NCBI GenBank assembly: GCA_903850425.1
Contig: CAINLR010000196.1
Location: 1-54,079, forward strand
Length of the DNA stretch: 54,079 nt
Source: an uncultured Verrucomicrobia subdivision 3 bacterium
GTDB lineage: Bacteria; Verrucomicrobiota; Verrucomicrobiia; Limisphaerales; UBA11358
Direction: 5' to 3'
Both the position numbers and the translations under genes were made by a program. Shown here in pieces: positions 36,747 through 46,040 of this stretch (its first letter is position 1; the number at the start of each line of letters is the position of its first letter). Under the pieces are notes generated by a model that had not been told where the DNA came from, searched no databases, and was given only the letters and a program-made list of their open reading frames with translations.

Positions 36747-37118
36747 ATGAATTGGAAACTCATCTTGCTCGTGGCGGCTGTGATTGCGGTCGTTTTTTTG
36801 GTGAAACGAGCCGGTCAGATTTCAGCCAAGGATGCGCTGGCGCACTTGAAACATGGCGCGCTGGTGATTGACGTGCGCAGCCCCGGCGAATTCAATTCCG
36901 GCCATCTGCCGGTCGCGATCAATATTCCGTTGGACGAACTCGAAACCGTCCTGCCCCAGCGGGTGACGAACAAGAACCAGGCGTTGCTCTTGCATTGTCA
37001 GAGCGGCATGCGCAGCGGCATGGCCAAAAGTAAATTAACCCGCTTGGGCTACACCAATGCCTTCAATCTCGGCTCGCTCGGCCGCGCCCGGCAAATCGTG
37101 GGCAACCCGGGGCAGTGA
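36747..37118 (+). CDS. Single-domain rhodanese with an N-terminal membrane anchor
   Basis: A 123-residue protein: one hydrophobic helix at about 4-19 (LILLVAAVIAVVFLV), then a rhodanese domain with DVRSPGEFNSGHLPVAINIP and the active-site loop HCQSGMRS carrying catalytic Cys84. Rhodaneses move sulfane sulfur to thiols. Four bases separate it from the pump stop. Together with DUF2892 it resembles a split YgaP. Confidence 0.88.
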   Translation: MNWKLILLVAAVIAVVFLVKRAGQISAKDALAHLKHGALVIDVRSPGEFNSGHLPVAINIPLDELETVLPQRVTNKNQALLLHCQSGMRSGMAKSKLTRLGYTNAFNLGSLGRARQIVGNPGQ

Positions 37119-37191
37119 CATGCTTGAAAGCTAAACATGGCGTTTTTTCAACGGACAGCTAAGCTGCGGCTTCGCGAACACTAAAGAATTT

Positions 37192-37767
37192 ATGAAAGCA
37201 CCAACCAACCAAACCGCGACCAGTTCCGCTGGCGACCGCGCCGATGCCAGAGGGCGCTGGAATCCCTACCTCGTCGGCATCGGCATCGGCGTCTTGAGCT
37301 GGTTCGCGTTCGGCGTCCTCGATGAGCCGCTGGGCATCTCCACGGCCTTATCGTCGGCCTCCAGTGTTTGCGCCCTGCCAATATTGGGGAGCGACGGCGT
37401 GGCCGACAACGCCTACTGGGCCAAGAATCCGCTCAAGTGGAACGGTGGGTTGTTATTTCTCATCGGCACATTTTTCGGCAGCCTGTTGAGCGTCCTGGTC
37501 AGCCGGACGTTTCGATGGGAGAAAGTTCCCAGCACCTGGTCGCAGCACTTTGGTGGTTCGACCGCCAAGCGCTTGGTGGCGGCATTTCTCGGCGGCGTCA
37601 TTATCATGTTTGGCGCGCGCATGGCCGGCGGTTGCACGAGCGGACACGGCATCAGCGGTTCGCTCCAGTTGGCCCTCAGCAGTTGGACGTTCTTCCTGAC
37701 GATGTTCGCCTCTGGCATCGTGACGGCGCTGATTCTCTTCCGCAATCGGTCGGGCGCAGCCAAGTAA
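37192..37767 (+). CDS. YeeE/YedE-family sulfur transporter, N-terminal half type
   Basis: A 191-residue membrane protein with about four to five helices and a conserved FGARMAGGCTSGHGISG motif around Cys148, the family's likely thiosulfate-contact cysteine. An ASSVC motif precedes it at residue 60. In many bacteria two short YeeE/YedE genes together replace one long TsuA-type protein, and this gene is followed at 37791 by the partner half. The first 24 residues are polar. Confidence 0.85.
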   Translation: MKAPTNQTATSSAGDRADARGRWNPYLVGIGIGVLSWFAFGVLDEPLGISTALSSASSVCALPILGSDGVADNAYWAKNPLKWNGGLLFLIGTFFGSLLSVLVSRTFRWEKVPSTWSQHFGGSTAKRLVAAFLGGVIIMFGARMAGGCTSGHGISGSLQLALSSWTFFLTMFASGIVTALILFRNRSGAAK

Positions 37768-37790
37768 ATCAGCCTCAACTTTCCAAAATC

Positions 37791-38378
37791 ATGACGTTTC
37801 CTGTCTCTGCTGAAACCGCCCGTTGGCTGGCCATTCCCATGGGCATTCTCTTTGGCGTGCTGCTGCATCGCGGCGGCGTGGCCAACTACAATGTGATTGT
37901 GAATCAGTTCCGGTTCAAAGATTTTACCGTCCTCAAAATCATGTTCACCGCCATCATCGTCGGTGGCATCGGCGTATTGTTGTTGAAAAGCACCGGCCAC
38001 GCGCAATACCACATCAAACCCGCGAACATGCTCGGCGTGGCGCTGGGCGCGGCGCTCTTCGGCGTCGGCATGGTGCTCTACGGCTATTGTCCCGGCACGG
38101 GCGTGGCGGCGATGGCCACCGGCAGTCTGCACGCGGTGGTGGGTTTCCTCGGGATGCTGGTCGGCGGCGTGCTTTACGCGCTAAGTTTTGCTTGGGTGGA
38201 AGCGCACATTCAAAAGGTAGCCGCGCTCGGCAAGGTGCGCTTGCCGGACATCACCGGTGTGCCGGATTGGGGCTGGTTTGTGATTCTCACCGCCATCGCC
38301 GGCGTGGTGTTCTGGCTGATCGAAACCCGGTTCACGCCGGATGGCGGCACGCCAATTCTCACCGGTAACAATCGCTAA
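37791..38378 (+). CDS. YeeE/YedE-family sulfur transporter, C-terminal half type
   Basis: A 195-residue membrane protein from ATG 37791; a longer frame upstream overlaps the partner gene and is not used. It has the second-half motifs: FGVLLHRGGVANYNVIVNQF and GMVLYGYCPGTGVAAMATGS around Cys100. About five helices. Together with the preceding gene it probably forms a thiosulfate or other sulfur-species uptake unit, feeding the rhodanese. Ends the sulfur/efflux cluster; a long gene-free stretch follows. Confidence 0.85.
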   Translation: MTFPVSAETARWLAIPMGILFGVLLHRGGVANYNVIVNQFRFKDFTVLKIMFTAIIVGGIGVLLLKSTGHAQYHIKPANMLGVALGAALFGVGMVLYGYCPGTGVAAMATGSLHAVVGFLGMLVGGVLYALSFAWVEAHIQKVAALGKVRLPDITGVPDWGWFVILTAIAGVVFWLIETRFTPDGGTPILTGNNR

Positions 38379-38401
38379 CCCAGCGGAAGGCGAGAAAAAC
38401 C

Positions 38402-38428
38402 TCAAGCCGAACCCGCCACTGCCGATAA
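38402..38428 (+). promoter_or_regulatory. Sigma-28-like promoter with a perfect -10, no obvious gene behind it
   Basis: TCAAGCCG-N11-GCCGATAA: the -10 is an exact match to the FliA consensus and the spacer is 11. It lies 24 bases after the YeeE/YedE stop, pointing into a stretch with no gene. Confidence 0.6.
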
Positions 38429-38735
38429 GCAGCACAGCGAAGTCGTCGCCACTTGAAAAGCTGGCGCGTTTCCTCGCTGGCTCGTGTCCCCAGCCGAATA
38501 TCCATTGATTTTCCGACCTGGAAAAACTAGGCCAGCAACAAACTGCGCATCACTGGCGGCGTAATGGTGGTGACGCCCGCAGCCAGATTCCCATGGCCGG
38601 CGATTTTTAGGCTGTTTCCGGGTGGACAAAGATCCGATTAATTCTTGCGCCACGCGCTCCAGCCGAATTCCGAAGTTGGTTTTGCTCGGCGCCGGAGTGC
38701 CCGCCGCCTGCGCGTCGCTATTTCGGAATTCGCGC

Positions 38736-38762
38736 TAAAGCCAATTGGGATTCGGCCGATAC
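38736..38762 (+). promoter_or_regulatory. Sigma-28-like promoter for the haem chemoreceptor/cheW operon
   Basis: TAAAGCCA-N11-GCCGATAC: -10 matches 7 of 8, -35 keeps TAAAG, spacer 11. The chemoreceptor ATG is at 38966, giving a leader of about 200 bases. Confidence 0.65.
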
Positions 38763-38965
38763 TCATTTTGGCTGGGATTAGCGCAAGCACTCAGGCGATG
38801 GTGAGGTGTCTGCCGCAACCCTGGTAACGCAAGGTTCGCATGAGCTTGTTTTTATTAGTTGAGAGGGCCGGGACGGCGCTGCTTTTTGAAGTGGCGCGGC
38901 GAGGTTGTCATCCCCGGAAATCCCCCGCCAGCTTTCAGCGCTTGCGGTGGAGAAAATAGAAAACT

Positions 38966-40603
38966 ATGAAGCTACAAACTAAAATCGGGATTCAATTACT
39001 GGGCGGCATGGTCGGGGTATTACTCCTGGCCCAGGTCGTCCCGCTCATTCAAGCCAAGCGTTCGAATGGCCAACTGGCCGCGTCCAGCCTGGGGCTGCTG
39101 AACGGGCGCGAGCTGCAAAATATCCAGAACATCCAGACGGCCGTGCAGTTTAGTGTCACCGATTCGTTGAGCCGCGGCGACATGGAAGTGTTTTCCCGGG
39201 TGGCGGCGTTGCAGGCGACCATGGCGGGCTTCGTAGAATTCTCGCTTTACAATCGGGACGGGAAAATTACGGATTCGTCCAGCAAATCGTCGTTGGGGCA
39301 CAAGCTCGAACCGGAACTCAAAACTCGGCTCTTTGCCAGTTCGGCCTTGCTGGTGCAGACGAACGCCAATGTGATCGAGATCTACAAGCCGTTGATCGCC
39401 GGCCAAAAATGCCTGGAGTGTCATGACAAATTCCAGGCCGGCGCGGTTTGCGGCGCGACTTACTTTCGGTTTTCGAATGACGCGGCGGCGCAACTGGCCG
39501 GGCAGTTCGACCAAATCACCACCGCGTCCAATCGGCAGTCGCAATTCTTGTTCCTCGGGATTCTGGCGTTGGGCGGGATCGTGTCGGCGGGTTTGACGCT
39601 CGCCATCACGCGGCCGATTCTCAGGGCGTTGACCCGCATGGTCAGCGGCATGAAGGAAGGCGCGAACCAGATCACGGCGGCCTCCGCCGAGACGTCGGTG
39701 GCCAGCCAGTCGCTGGCCGAAGGGGCGAGCGAACAGGCGTCGTCGCTGGAGGAAACCAGTGCGTCGCTGGAAGAAATGGCCAGCATGACCAAGCGCAATT
39801 CTGAGAATGCGCGGCAAGCCAACGAGCTGGCCAAGCAGGCGCGCACCGCCGCCGACCAAGGCGTGGGCGACATGCAAACCATGGGGGCCGCGATGGAAGC
39901 CATCAAAGTGTCCAGCGACGACATCGCCAAGATCATCAAGACGATTGATGAGATCGCCTTCCAAACGAATATTCTCGCGCTCAATGCCGCAGTGGAGGCC
40001 GCGCGGGCGGGCGAGGCGGGCATGGGTTTTGCAGTGGTGGCCGATGAAGTGCGCAACCTGGCGCAACGGAGCGCGCAGGCGGCGAAAGAAACCGCCGGCA
40101 AGATCGAAGGGGCCATCATCAAGACCGGCCAGGGCGTCGCCATCAGCAGCCAGGTGGCGCAGACGCTCAACGACATTGTGGCCAAAGTGCGGCAGGTGGA
40201 CGAACTGGTGAGCGAAGTGGCCAATGCTTCGCGGGAACAAACCGAGGGCATCACGCAAATCAACGTCGCCGTGGGCCAGTTGGACAAGGTGACGCAAAAC
40301 AATGCGGCCAGCGCCGAGGAAAGCGCCGCCGCCGCCGAAGAATTGAATTCCCAGTCCGAAGTCATGAAGCAGTCCGTGGCCGAACTCATGCAGTTGGTGG
40401 AAGGCAAGGCCGAAGCCGCCCCGACCACGGTGGCCGCCGCAGGGCGCCGCCAGCCGGTTGCTGCCACCGCGCCCAAGGCGAAACGGCTGGCCGCAACCAA
40501 CGGCAACGGGAATGGCCACGTCCCCAAGCCGCACGCCAATGGCCAAAGCCTGGAGGCCCGGCGCAGCGAAATTCCCATGGAAGGCGATTTTAAGGATTTT
40601 TGA
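38966..40603 (+). CDS. Methyl-accepting chemotaxis protein with a periplasmic c-type haem motif
   Basis: A 545-residue chemoreceptor. TM1 is at about 8-28, a periplasmic domain at about 30-190 and TM2 at about 194-217. The periplasmic part contains CLECH (Cys149, Cys152, His153), the CxxCH site for covalent haem c, ahead of another Cys at 162. Haem-PAS/CACHE chemoreceptors of this form are known in Geobacter and sense redox state or gases. The cytoplasmic part is a canonical receptor with the tip [20 protein letters not shown]. It ends IPMEGDFKDF, a fit to a CheR-docking tail. cheW follows 55 bases later. Haem attachment needs export and Ccm machinery not seen here. Confidence 0.9.
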   Translation: MKLQTKIGIQLLGGMVGVLLLAQVVPLIQAKRSNGQLAASSLGLLNGRELQNIQNIQTAVQFSVTDSLSRGDMEVFSRVAALQATMAGFVEFSLYNRDGKITDSSSKSSLGHKLEPELKTRLFASSALLVQTNANVIEIYKPLIAGQKCLECHDKFQAGAVCGATYFRFSNDAAAQLAGQFDQITTASNRQSQFLFLGILALGGIVSAGLTLAITRPILRALTRMVSGMKEGANQITAASAETSVASQSLAEGASEQASSLEETSASLEEMASMTKRNSENARQANELAKQARTAADQGVGDMQTMGAAMEAIKVSSDDIAKIIKTIDEIAFQTNILALNAAVEAARAGEAGMGFAVVADEVRNLAQRSAQAAKETAGKIEGAIIKTGQGVAISSQVAQTLNDIVAKVRQVDELVSEVANASREQTEGITQINVAVGQLDKVTQNNAASAEESAAAAEELNSQSEVMKQSVAELMQLVEGKAEAAPTTVAAAGRRQPVAATAPKAKRLAATNGNGNGHVPKPHANGQSLEARRSEIPMEGDFKDF

Positions 40604-40657
40604 GCGGTGCAACTCGCCCTCAAGCGAGGCCCGATTCAACCGATAGAGAAATGTTTT

Positions 40658-41167
40658 ATGAATACCGCCACCAAAGCCCCCGACCGCCTGGCCGGCAAAT
40701 ATCTCACCTTCGCCCTGCACCGTGAATCTTACGGCGTGGACGTGCTGAAGGTGCGCGAAATCATCCGCATGACCAACATCACGGCCGTGCCGCAGATGCC
40801 AGACTTTGTCCGGGGCGTGCTCAACCTGCGCGGCAAAATCATTCCGGTGATGGATCTGCGCCGCCGGTTCCAGTTTCCCACGCAGGAAGACAACAGCCAG
40901 ACCTGCATCGTGGTGGCCCAAGTGCGCCTGCCCGATGGCAAGTCCACCCAGATGGGCCTGGTCGTGGACGGCGTCGAGGAAGTCATCAACCTCAGCGATG
41001 CGGACATTGCGCCGACGCCCGATTTTGGCGGCCAAATTTGCACGGATTATATTCTCGGCATCGCCAAGGTCAAAGGGGCGGTCAAGGCGTTGCTGGATAT
41101 TGACGGCGTGGTCGGGGCCGACCTGTTGAGCAATTTGCGGAACCTCACTCCAACCGCGGTCGCTTAA
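40658..41167 (+). CDS. cheW: CheW-type chemotaxis coupling protein
   Basis: A 169-residue single-domain CheW from ATG 40658; an upstream in-frame start at 40607 is less likely because residues before MNTATKA have no family match. Motifs: YLTFALHRESYGVDVLKVRE, RGVLNLRGKIIPVMDLRRRF, and a late YILGIAKVKGAVKALLDID. CheW couples receptor tips to CheA. It lies next to the haem chemoreceptor and would form its dedicated adaptor. Confidence 0.93.
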   Translation: MNTATKAPDRLAGKYLTFALHRESYGVDVLKVREIIRMTNITAVPQMPDFVRGVLNLRGKIIPVMDLRRRFQFPTQEDNSQTCIVVAQVRLPDGKSTQMGLVVDGVEEVINLSDADIAPTPDFGGQICTDYILGIAKVKGAVKALLDIDGVVGADLLSNLRNLTPTAVA

Positions 41168-41610
41168 AACCGGGCGTCGCCCGCGACGCTTTGGCAGCAC
41201 GGCTTTGAGCGCTCGAGCGCAGAATTGGAGCGCTGGGCGGCGCCACGGGGCTGGCCCGCCCCGTGAACTGGCAGAAGGCTAGCCTGGCCTACGCAACGGC
41301 GGGTCGCCTTCGGGAATTCGGACTGACCGAGACCGGCGGGCGGTGGATTGCGCTGGTAATACCGGCCCGGCCCCAAACATAATGGCACCGCAGCCGAGCG
41401 AGGATTTCTCAGTCCGGTTCAAGTTGGCAACCGGCAGGCACCTCTGGCTGGCATCGCCATGAATTCAAATGTCAGGCGCAGCGCGACGGGTCTGATTTTC
41501 ACGAATCAGGCTTCGCCATTGTATTGGTCGGAAGCTTCGACGCGCTCCAAGGCGGGGCGGAACGGGGAGGGCGTTCGGTGATTTTTTGAAAGGCACCAAA
41601 GCAAACCCGC
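41168..41610. other. 443-base gap after cheW
   Basis: No gene is seen. At 41174-41189 GCGTCGC and GCGACGC pair across CC and are followed by TTTGG, a weak terminator or hairpin for the cheW transcript. A cluster of GAGCGCT-like words lies at about 41207-41245 (GAGCGCTCGAGCGC, then GGAGCGCTGG). I found no good sigma-28-like site for the following yfiR-type gene. Confidence 0.45.
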
Positions 41611-42210
41611 ATGAGCCTTTTCCCGCCAGCCCACCCCCGACCACGCGTCCGTGCCATGCTCGGCGGCATCATCTGCGCCTGGCTGTGTTGGGCCGGGGCG
41701 GCAGGGGGCGCGGATCTACTTACCACCAAACCGCACGATGTCATGGCCTGCTATCTCGGCCAATTCCCCGCCTATGTGGAATGGCCAACCAATACTTCGG
41801 TGGCGGCGGCGACACCCTGGCGGATCGGCATTCTGGGCAGCGATCCGTTTGGTGAAGTGCTGGAGAAAGTTGTGCAAGACCGCAAAGTGGCCGGCCGCAG
41901 CTTTGAAATCTGCCGCGCGGCGAAGTTGCCCGACCTGCCGCCGTGTGAAATTATTTTCATCGCGGGGAAGGATGCGAATGAGATCAAAAAGATTTTGCAG
42001 CAGCTCGGTTCGCAACCGGTGCTGACGGTGAGTGACTATGACCATTTTCTGGCGCTCGGCGGCATCATACAATTGCAGACGCGCGACACGGTGCGGATGC
42101 TGATCAACCTCGACGCCGCCCGGTCGGCGAAATTAAAAATTCGCGGAACGCTGCTGGAAGTGGCCAGCGAGGCCACCGAAAACGGCGGGCGGAGAATCCT
42201 TAGAAAATAG
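41611..42210 (+). CDS. YfiR-type periplasmic protein (DUF4154), second copy
   Basis: A 199-residue protein with a signal segment at about 15-33. The family marks are YLGQFPAYVEWP, IGILGSDPFGEVLEKVVQD, then FLALGGIIQLQTRDTVRMLI with the late LDAARSAKLKIRGTLLEVA helix. It differs clearly from the copy at 7693. Its ATG precedes a multi-PAS kinase by three bases past its stop, repeating the YfiR-kinase arrangement, but here no TonB receptor is adjacent. Confidence 0.82.
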   Translation: MSLFPPAHPRPRVRAMLGGIICAWLCWAGAAGGADLLTTKPHDVMACYLGQFPAYVEWPTNTSVAAATPWRIGILGSDPFGEVLEKVVQDRKVAGRSFEICRAAKLPDLPPCEIIFIAGKDANEIKKILQQLGSQPVLTVSDYDHFLALGGIIQLQTRDTVRMLINLDAARSAKLKIRGTLLEVASEATENGGRRILRK

Positions 42211-42213
42211 CGC

Positions 42214-45200
42214 ATGTTCAAAATCGCTGGCATCCAAAAGCGCGCCTTGACCGCCATTCTCGGCACGGCGCTGCTGGCATTTGTAGCGGGCGGCATCGGC
42301 ACCGCGCTGTATCAGGATCGCTCGCTCAATGCCCGGGTGAAACAAACCCTCGAACCCTACGCTGAAGTGATCACCGTCAGCACCAAAGTGGCGGTTGATT
42401 TCGCCTACCAGGACCGGGCGCAGGAAATTCTGGACGAACTCCAAGCCAACCACCAGATTCTGCGGGCCGATATCATTCTGTCCAATGGCCGCACGCTGGC
42501 GAGTTATCCAACCAACAACCCGGTGCTGGAACCGTTCCGGTGGAACCGGGCCAACGACACCTATCCGGATCCGACCGGCGAATTTTCCGAGCTCGTCCAA
42601 ACCCTGCCGGTGGAGGGCGGCCGCCCGGCACACTTGGTCATCCGCATGAGCCTGGCCCAGCTGCGCCAGAGCAATTGGAAAATTCAGGCGCAACTGGCGG
42701 CGGCCGTGGCCGGCGTGCTGCTGGTGACTGCGCTGGCGCAATTTTTCCTGCTGCGGCGCTCGGTGCTAACCCCACTGGCGCAGCTCGCCGCCGTGACCGA
42801 GTCCGTCCGCCGGCAGGGCGATTACTCGCTCCGGCTGCCCGTGCAGGGCGCGGATGAATTCGGCCGGCTTGGCAAGAACTTTAATGCCCTGCTGACCATG
42901 GTGGAATACCGGGAGGCCGCGCTCCGGCGGGTCACCAATTTTCAAAGCGCCATCCTGAATGATGCCGCCTACGCCATCATTTCCACCACCACCGAGGGCC
43001 GCATCACCAGCTTCAATCCCGCCGCCGAAAGCATGCTGGGCTACCAGGCGGAAGAACTCATCGGCCACGCCACGCCCATTCTCTTTCACGAAGCCGAGGA
43101 ATTGTCCACCCGCGCCGGGCAGTTTTCGGAGCAGTTGGGCGAGCCGGTGGAAGCCGGTTTCGCGACGCTGATCGCCCGCTCGCGACACCATTTGCCCAAT
43201 GAACATGAATGGACTTTCGTCCGCAAAGATGGCAGCCGATTGGCGGTGCTGCTCTCCGTGACGGCCTTGCAGGATGACGCGGGGGCCATCAGCGGCTTCC
43301 TCGGCATGGCCGTGGACATCACCGAGCGGCGGCAGGCGGAAGCAGCCTTGCGTCAACGCGACACGAAATACCGCCAGTTGTTCGAGAACATGCTCACCGG
43401 TTTCGCCTTGAGCGAGATCATCTGCGACGCCGCAGGCCGACCGGTGGACTATCGGTTTCTGGAAATCAACCCGGCGTTCGAGCGGTTGACCGGCCGGGCG
43501 GCGGACGCACTGATCGGCAAAACCGTTTTGCAGGTGCTGCCCCGGACGGAAAAAAATTGGATCGAAACTTTTGGCCAGGTGGCGCTGACGGGCGTGCCGG
43601 CCGCGTTTGAAAACTATGCCGGGGAGCTGGACCGTTATTTCGACACGTGGACCTTCTCGCCCCAGCGCGGCCAGTTCGCCGTGGTTTATTCCGACATCAC
43701 CATCCGCAAAAAGTTTGAACTCGAATTGCGCCACAATAATTCGCTGCTCGAAGCCACGTTGCAGGCCACCGCCGATGGCATCCTCGTAGTGGCGGCCGAG
43801 GGCACCGTCACCAGCTACAACCGGCAGTTGGTGGAAATCTGGCGCGTGCCGCAGGAAATTCTGAACACCCGCCAGGCCGGCGCGCTGACCCAGTATCTCG
43901 TGCGTCAATTAACCGATCCCGCCACCGCCGCCCAGCGCCTCATCCCGTTTCACGACACGTCCAAGGCGGACACGTTTGAAATTCTGAGCTTCGCGGACGG
44001 CCGCATCTTTGAGCGCTATTCCCGGCCGCAGCTCGTGGCGGAGAAAGTCGTGGGCCGCGTCTGGAGTTTCCGCGATGTCACCGCCGCCCGGCAGGCCGAA
44101 GTGGCCGTGCGCGAGAGCGAATATAAATTCAAGACGCTGTTCGAGACCGCCAACGACACGATTTTCCTGATGAACCACCAGGTGTTTTTGGAATGCAATT
44201 ATCGGAGTGAAGAGATGTTTGGCTGTCCGCGTGCGCAGATTATCGGGGAATCCCCCATTCGATTTTCCCCCGAACGGCAGGCCGATGGCCGGCGTTCCAA
44301 GGAGAAGGCGGCGGAGAAAATCGGCGCCGCGCTCGCCGGCACGCCGCAATTTTTTGAATGGATCCACTGCCGCGCCGATGGCACGCCATTCAACGCCGAA
44401 GTCAGCCTGAACCGCCTCGAACTCCACGGCCAGATCGTCATCCAGGCCATCGTGCGCGACATCACCGCGCGCAAGCAGGCCGAGGCCGCGCGGCGCGAGG
44501 CGGAGGAACTTTACCGCACGCTGGTCAACACGTCGCCGGACGGCATCTGCGTTTTGGATACCGAAGGCCGCATTACATTTTCCTCCCCGCGAGATGTCGA
44601 ACTGTTCCGGGTGCCCAACGCGGCCGCCAAACTGGGCCATCACGGTCTGGAATTCATCGCCACCAGCGACCGGGCCCGGGCGGAGCAGGCGATTCGCGAC
44701 GCCCTCCACGGGAACATCCATCCCGACCAGCGCCTGCTCATGCTGCGCGGCGACGGCACGAAGTTCGTCGCGGAATTGAACGGCACTCCGCTGTGCGATG
44801 CCCACGGCGAGGCGCGCGGCGTGATGTTCGTCATCCGCGATGTGACGGAACGCCAGCGACAGGAGGACGAAATAAAAAATAAAAATGCGGAACTCGAACG
44901 TTTCACTTACACCGTCTCGCACGATCTCAAAAGCCCGCTCATCACCATCAAGGGTTTCGCCGGCGCGTTGCTGGCCGATCTGGCCGCCGGCAAAACCCAC
45001 CGTCTGGCCGACGATCTCAAGCGCATTATTCTCGCCTCGGACAAGATGGCTGAATTGCTCAACGGGCTGCTGGAACTCTCGCGGATTGGCCGGATCGTCA
45101 ACCCGCCCATCGCGGTTTCGATGGTCAAAATCACCGCCGAAGTGAGCGAACTGCTGGCGGGCTCGATCGAACAGCGCCAGGCCCGGGTCACGGTGTAACC

Positions 45201-45591
45201 CGGTCTGCCGGCGGTCAGCGGCGACCCGCAGCGGTTGCGGGAAGTCGTGCAAAATCTGGTGGAGAATGCGCTCAAATTCCCCGCCGCCGGCCGCGTCCCG
45301 GAAATTGAAATTGGTTTTCAAGCGCACGGCGAGCAGACTGAATACTTCGTGCGCGACCACGGCCAGGGCATTGACGCGCGCTATCACGAAACCATTTTCG
45401 GCCTGTTCAACAAATTTGATCCACGTTCCGAAGGCACGGGCATTGGCCTGGCGTTGGTGCGGCGCATCGTGGAATTTCACGGTGGCACCATCCGGGTGGA
45501 ATCCGCCGGGGCCGGCCAGGGCGCAACTTTTTACTTCACTCTGCCGACCCACACGGCACTATCTAGCCCAACTACGGACAAAACCATATGA
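42214..45591 (+). pseudogene. Multi-PAS sensor histidine kinase split by an in-frame TAA
   Basis: The gene encodes TM1, a CHASE8-like periplasmic domain (about 35-160), TM2 (about 165-185), HAMP, five PAS domains (about 245-370, 380-500, 505-620, 630-755, 765-880) and HisKA with the acceptor His in [11 protein letters not shown]. At 45196-45198 a TAA interrupts ...RQARVTV; the same frame then continues PGLPAVSGDPQRLREVVQNL and a complete HATPase domain (GQGID, EGTGIGLALVRRI) up to 45591. Related kinases read straight through at this point, often with a Gln. As annotated, the 994-residue product lacks ATP binding and cannot phosphorylate itself. The tail still overlaps the next response regulator by ATGA, so the split is recent, an error, or suppressed. 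Confidence 0.8.
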
Positions 45592-46040
45592 GTGGCCGAC
45601 CGCTGAACATCCTGCTGGTGGAAGACAATCCAGATCATGCCGAGCTGGTGCGGCGCAATCTGGAAGGCTTCCAGGTCGCCAACCGGTTGCATCACGTCGA
45701 GGATGGCGCGACGGCGATTGATTTTATTTTTGGCGAGGGAATTTATGGCGACCGCACGCAGTTTCCCGTGCCGGATCTGGTGTTGCTGGATTTGCGCCTG
45801 CCGCGCGTGGACGGGTTGGAAGTGTTGCGGCGTGTCAAGGCCCATCCCATCCTGCACCGCATTCCCGTCGTGGTGCTGACGACTTCCGACGCCGAACGCG
45901 ATGTGGCGATGGCTTACGAGCAGCACGCGAATAGTTACGTGACCAAGCCCGTGGATTTCGCGCGGCTGGCGCAGTTGATCAAAGACCTCGGCTGTTATTG
46001 GATCACGCGGAACGAAAGTCAACCGAAGCTGGAACCATGA
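45588..46040 (+). CDS. Single-domain response regulator (Rcp1-like)
   Basis: A 150-residue receiver-only protein. Acidic pocket ILLVEDNPDHAEL, acceptor Asp in VLLDLRLPRVDG, Thr/Ser in VLTTSD and Lys in YVTKPVDF. Such proteins take phosphate from partner kinases and either act by protein contact or as phosphate relays. It overlaps the kinase tail upstream and the hybrid kinase downstream (ATGA both times). Confidence 0.9.
   Translation: MSGRPLNILLVEDNPDHAELVRRNLEGFQVANRLHHVEDGATAIDFIFGEGIYGDRTQFPVPDLVLLDLRLPRVDGLEVLRRVKAHPILHRIPVVVLTTSDAERDVAMAYEQHANSYVTKPVDFARLAQLIKDLGCYWITRNESQPKLEP

Larger units (their letters stand above)
38379..38965. other. 587-base gene-free region with two sigma-28-like promoters
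   Basis: No convincing gene is seen on either strand. Two sigma-28-like sites read rightward (38402-38428 and 38736-38762). The stretch between them, about 300 bases, would be transcribed from the first site and holds only very short frames, such as a 25-codon one from an ATG at about 38560. It may be a small RNA, a long leader or the remains of a gene. Confidence 0.5.

Noticed and set aside
37368-37790. A longer version of the second YeeE/YedE protein starting at 37368
   Set aside because: The added residues lie out of frame over the first YeeE/YedE gene, have no family match, and ATG 37791 gives the usual half-length start.
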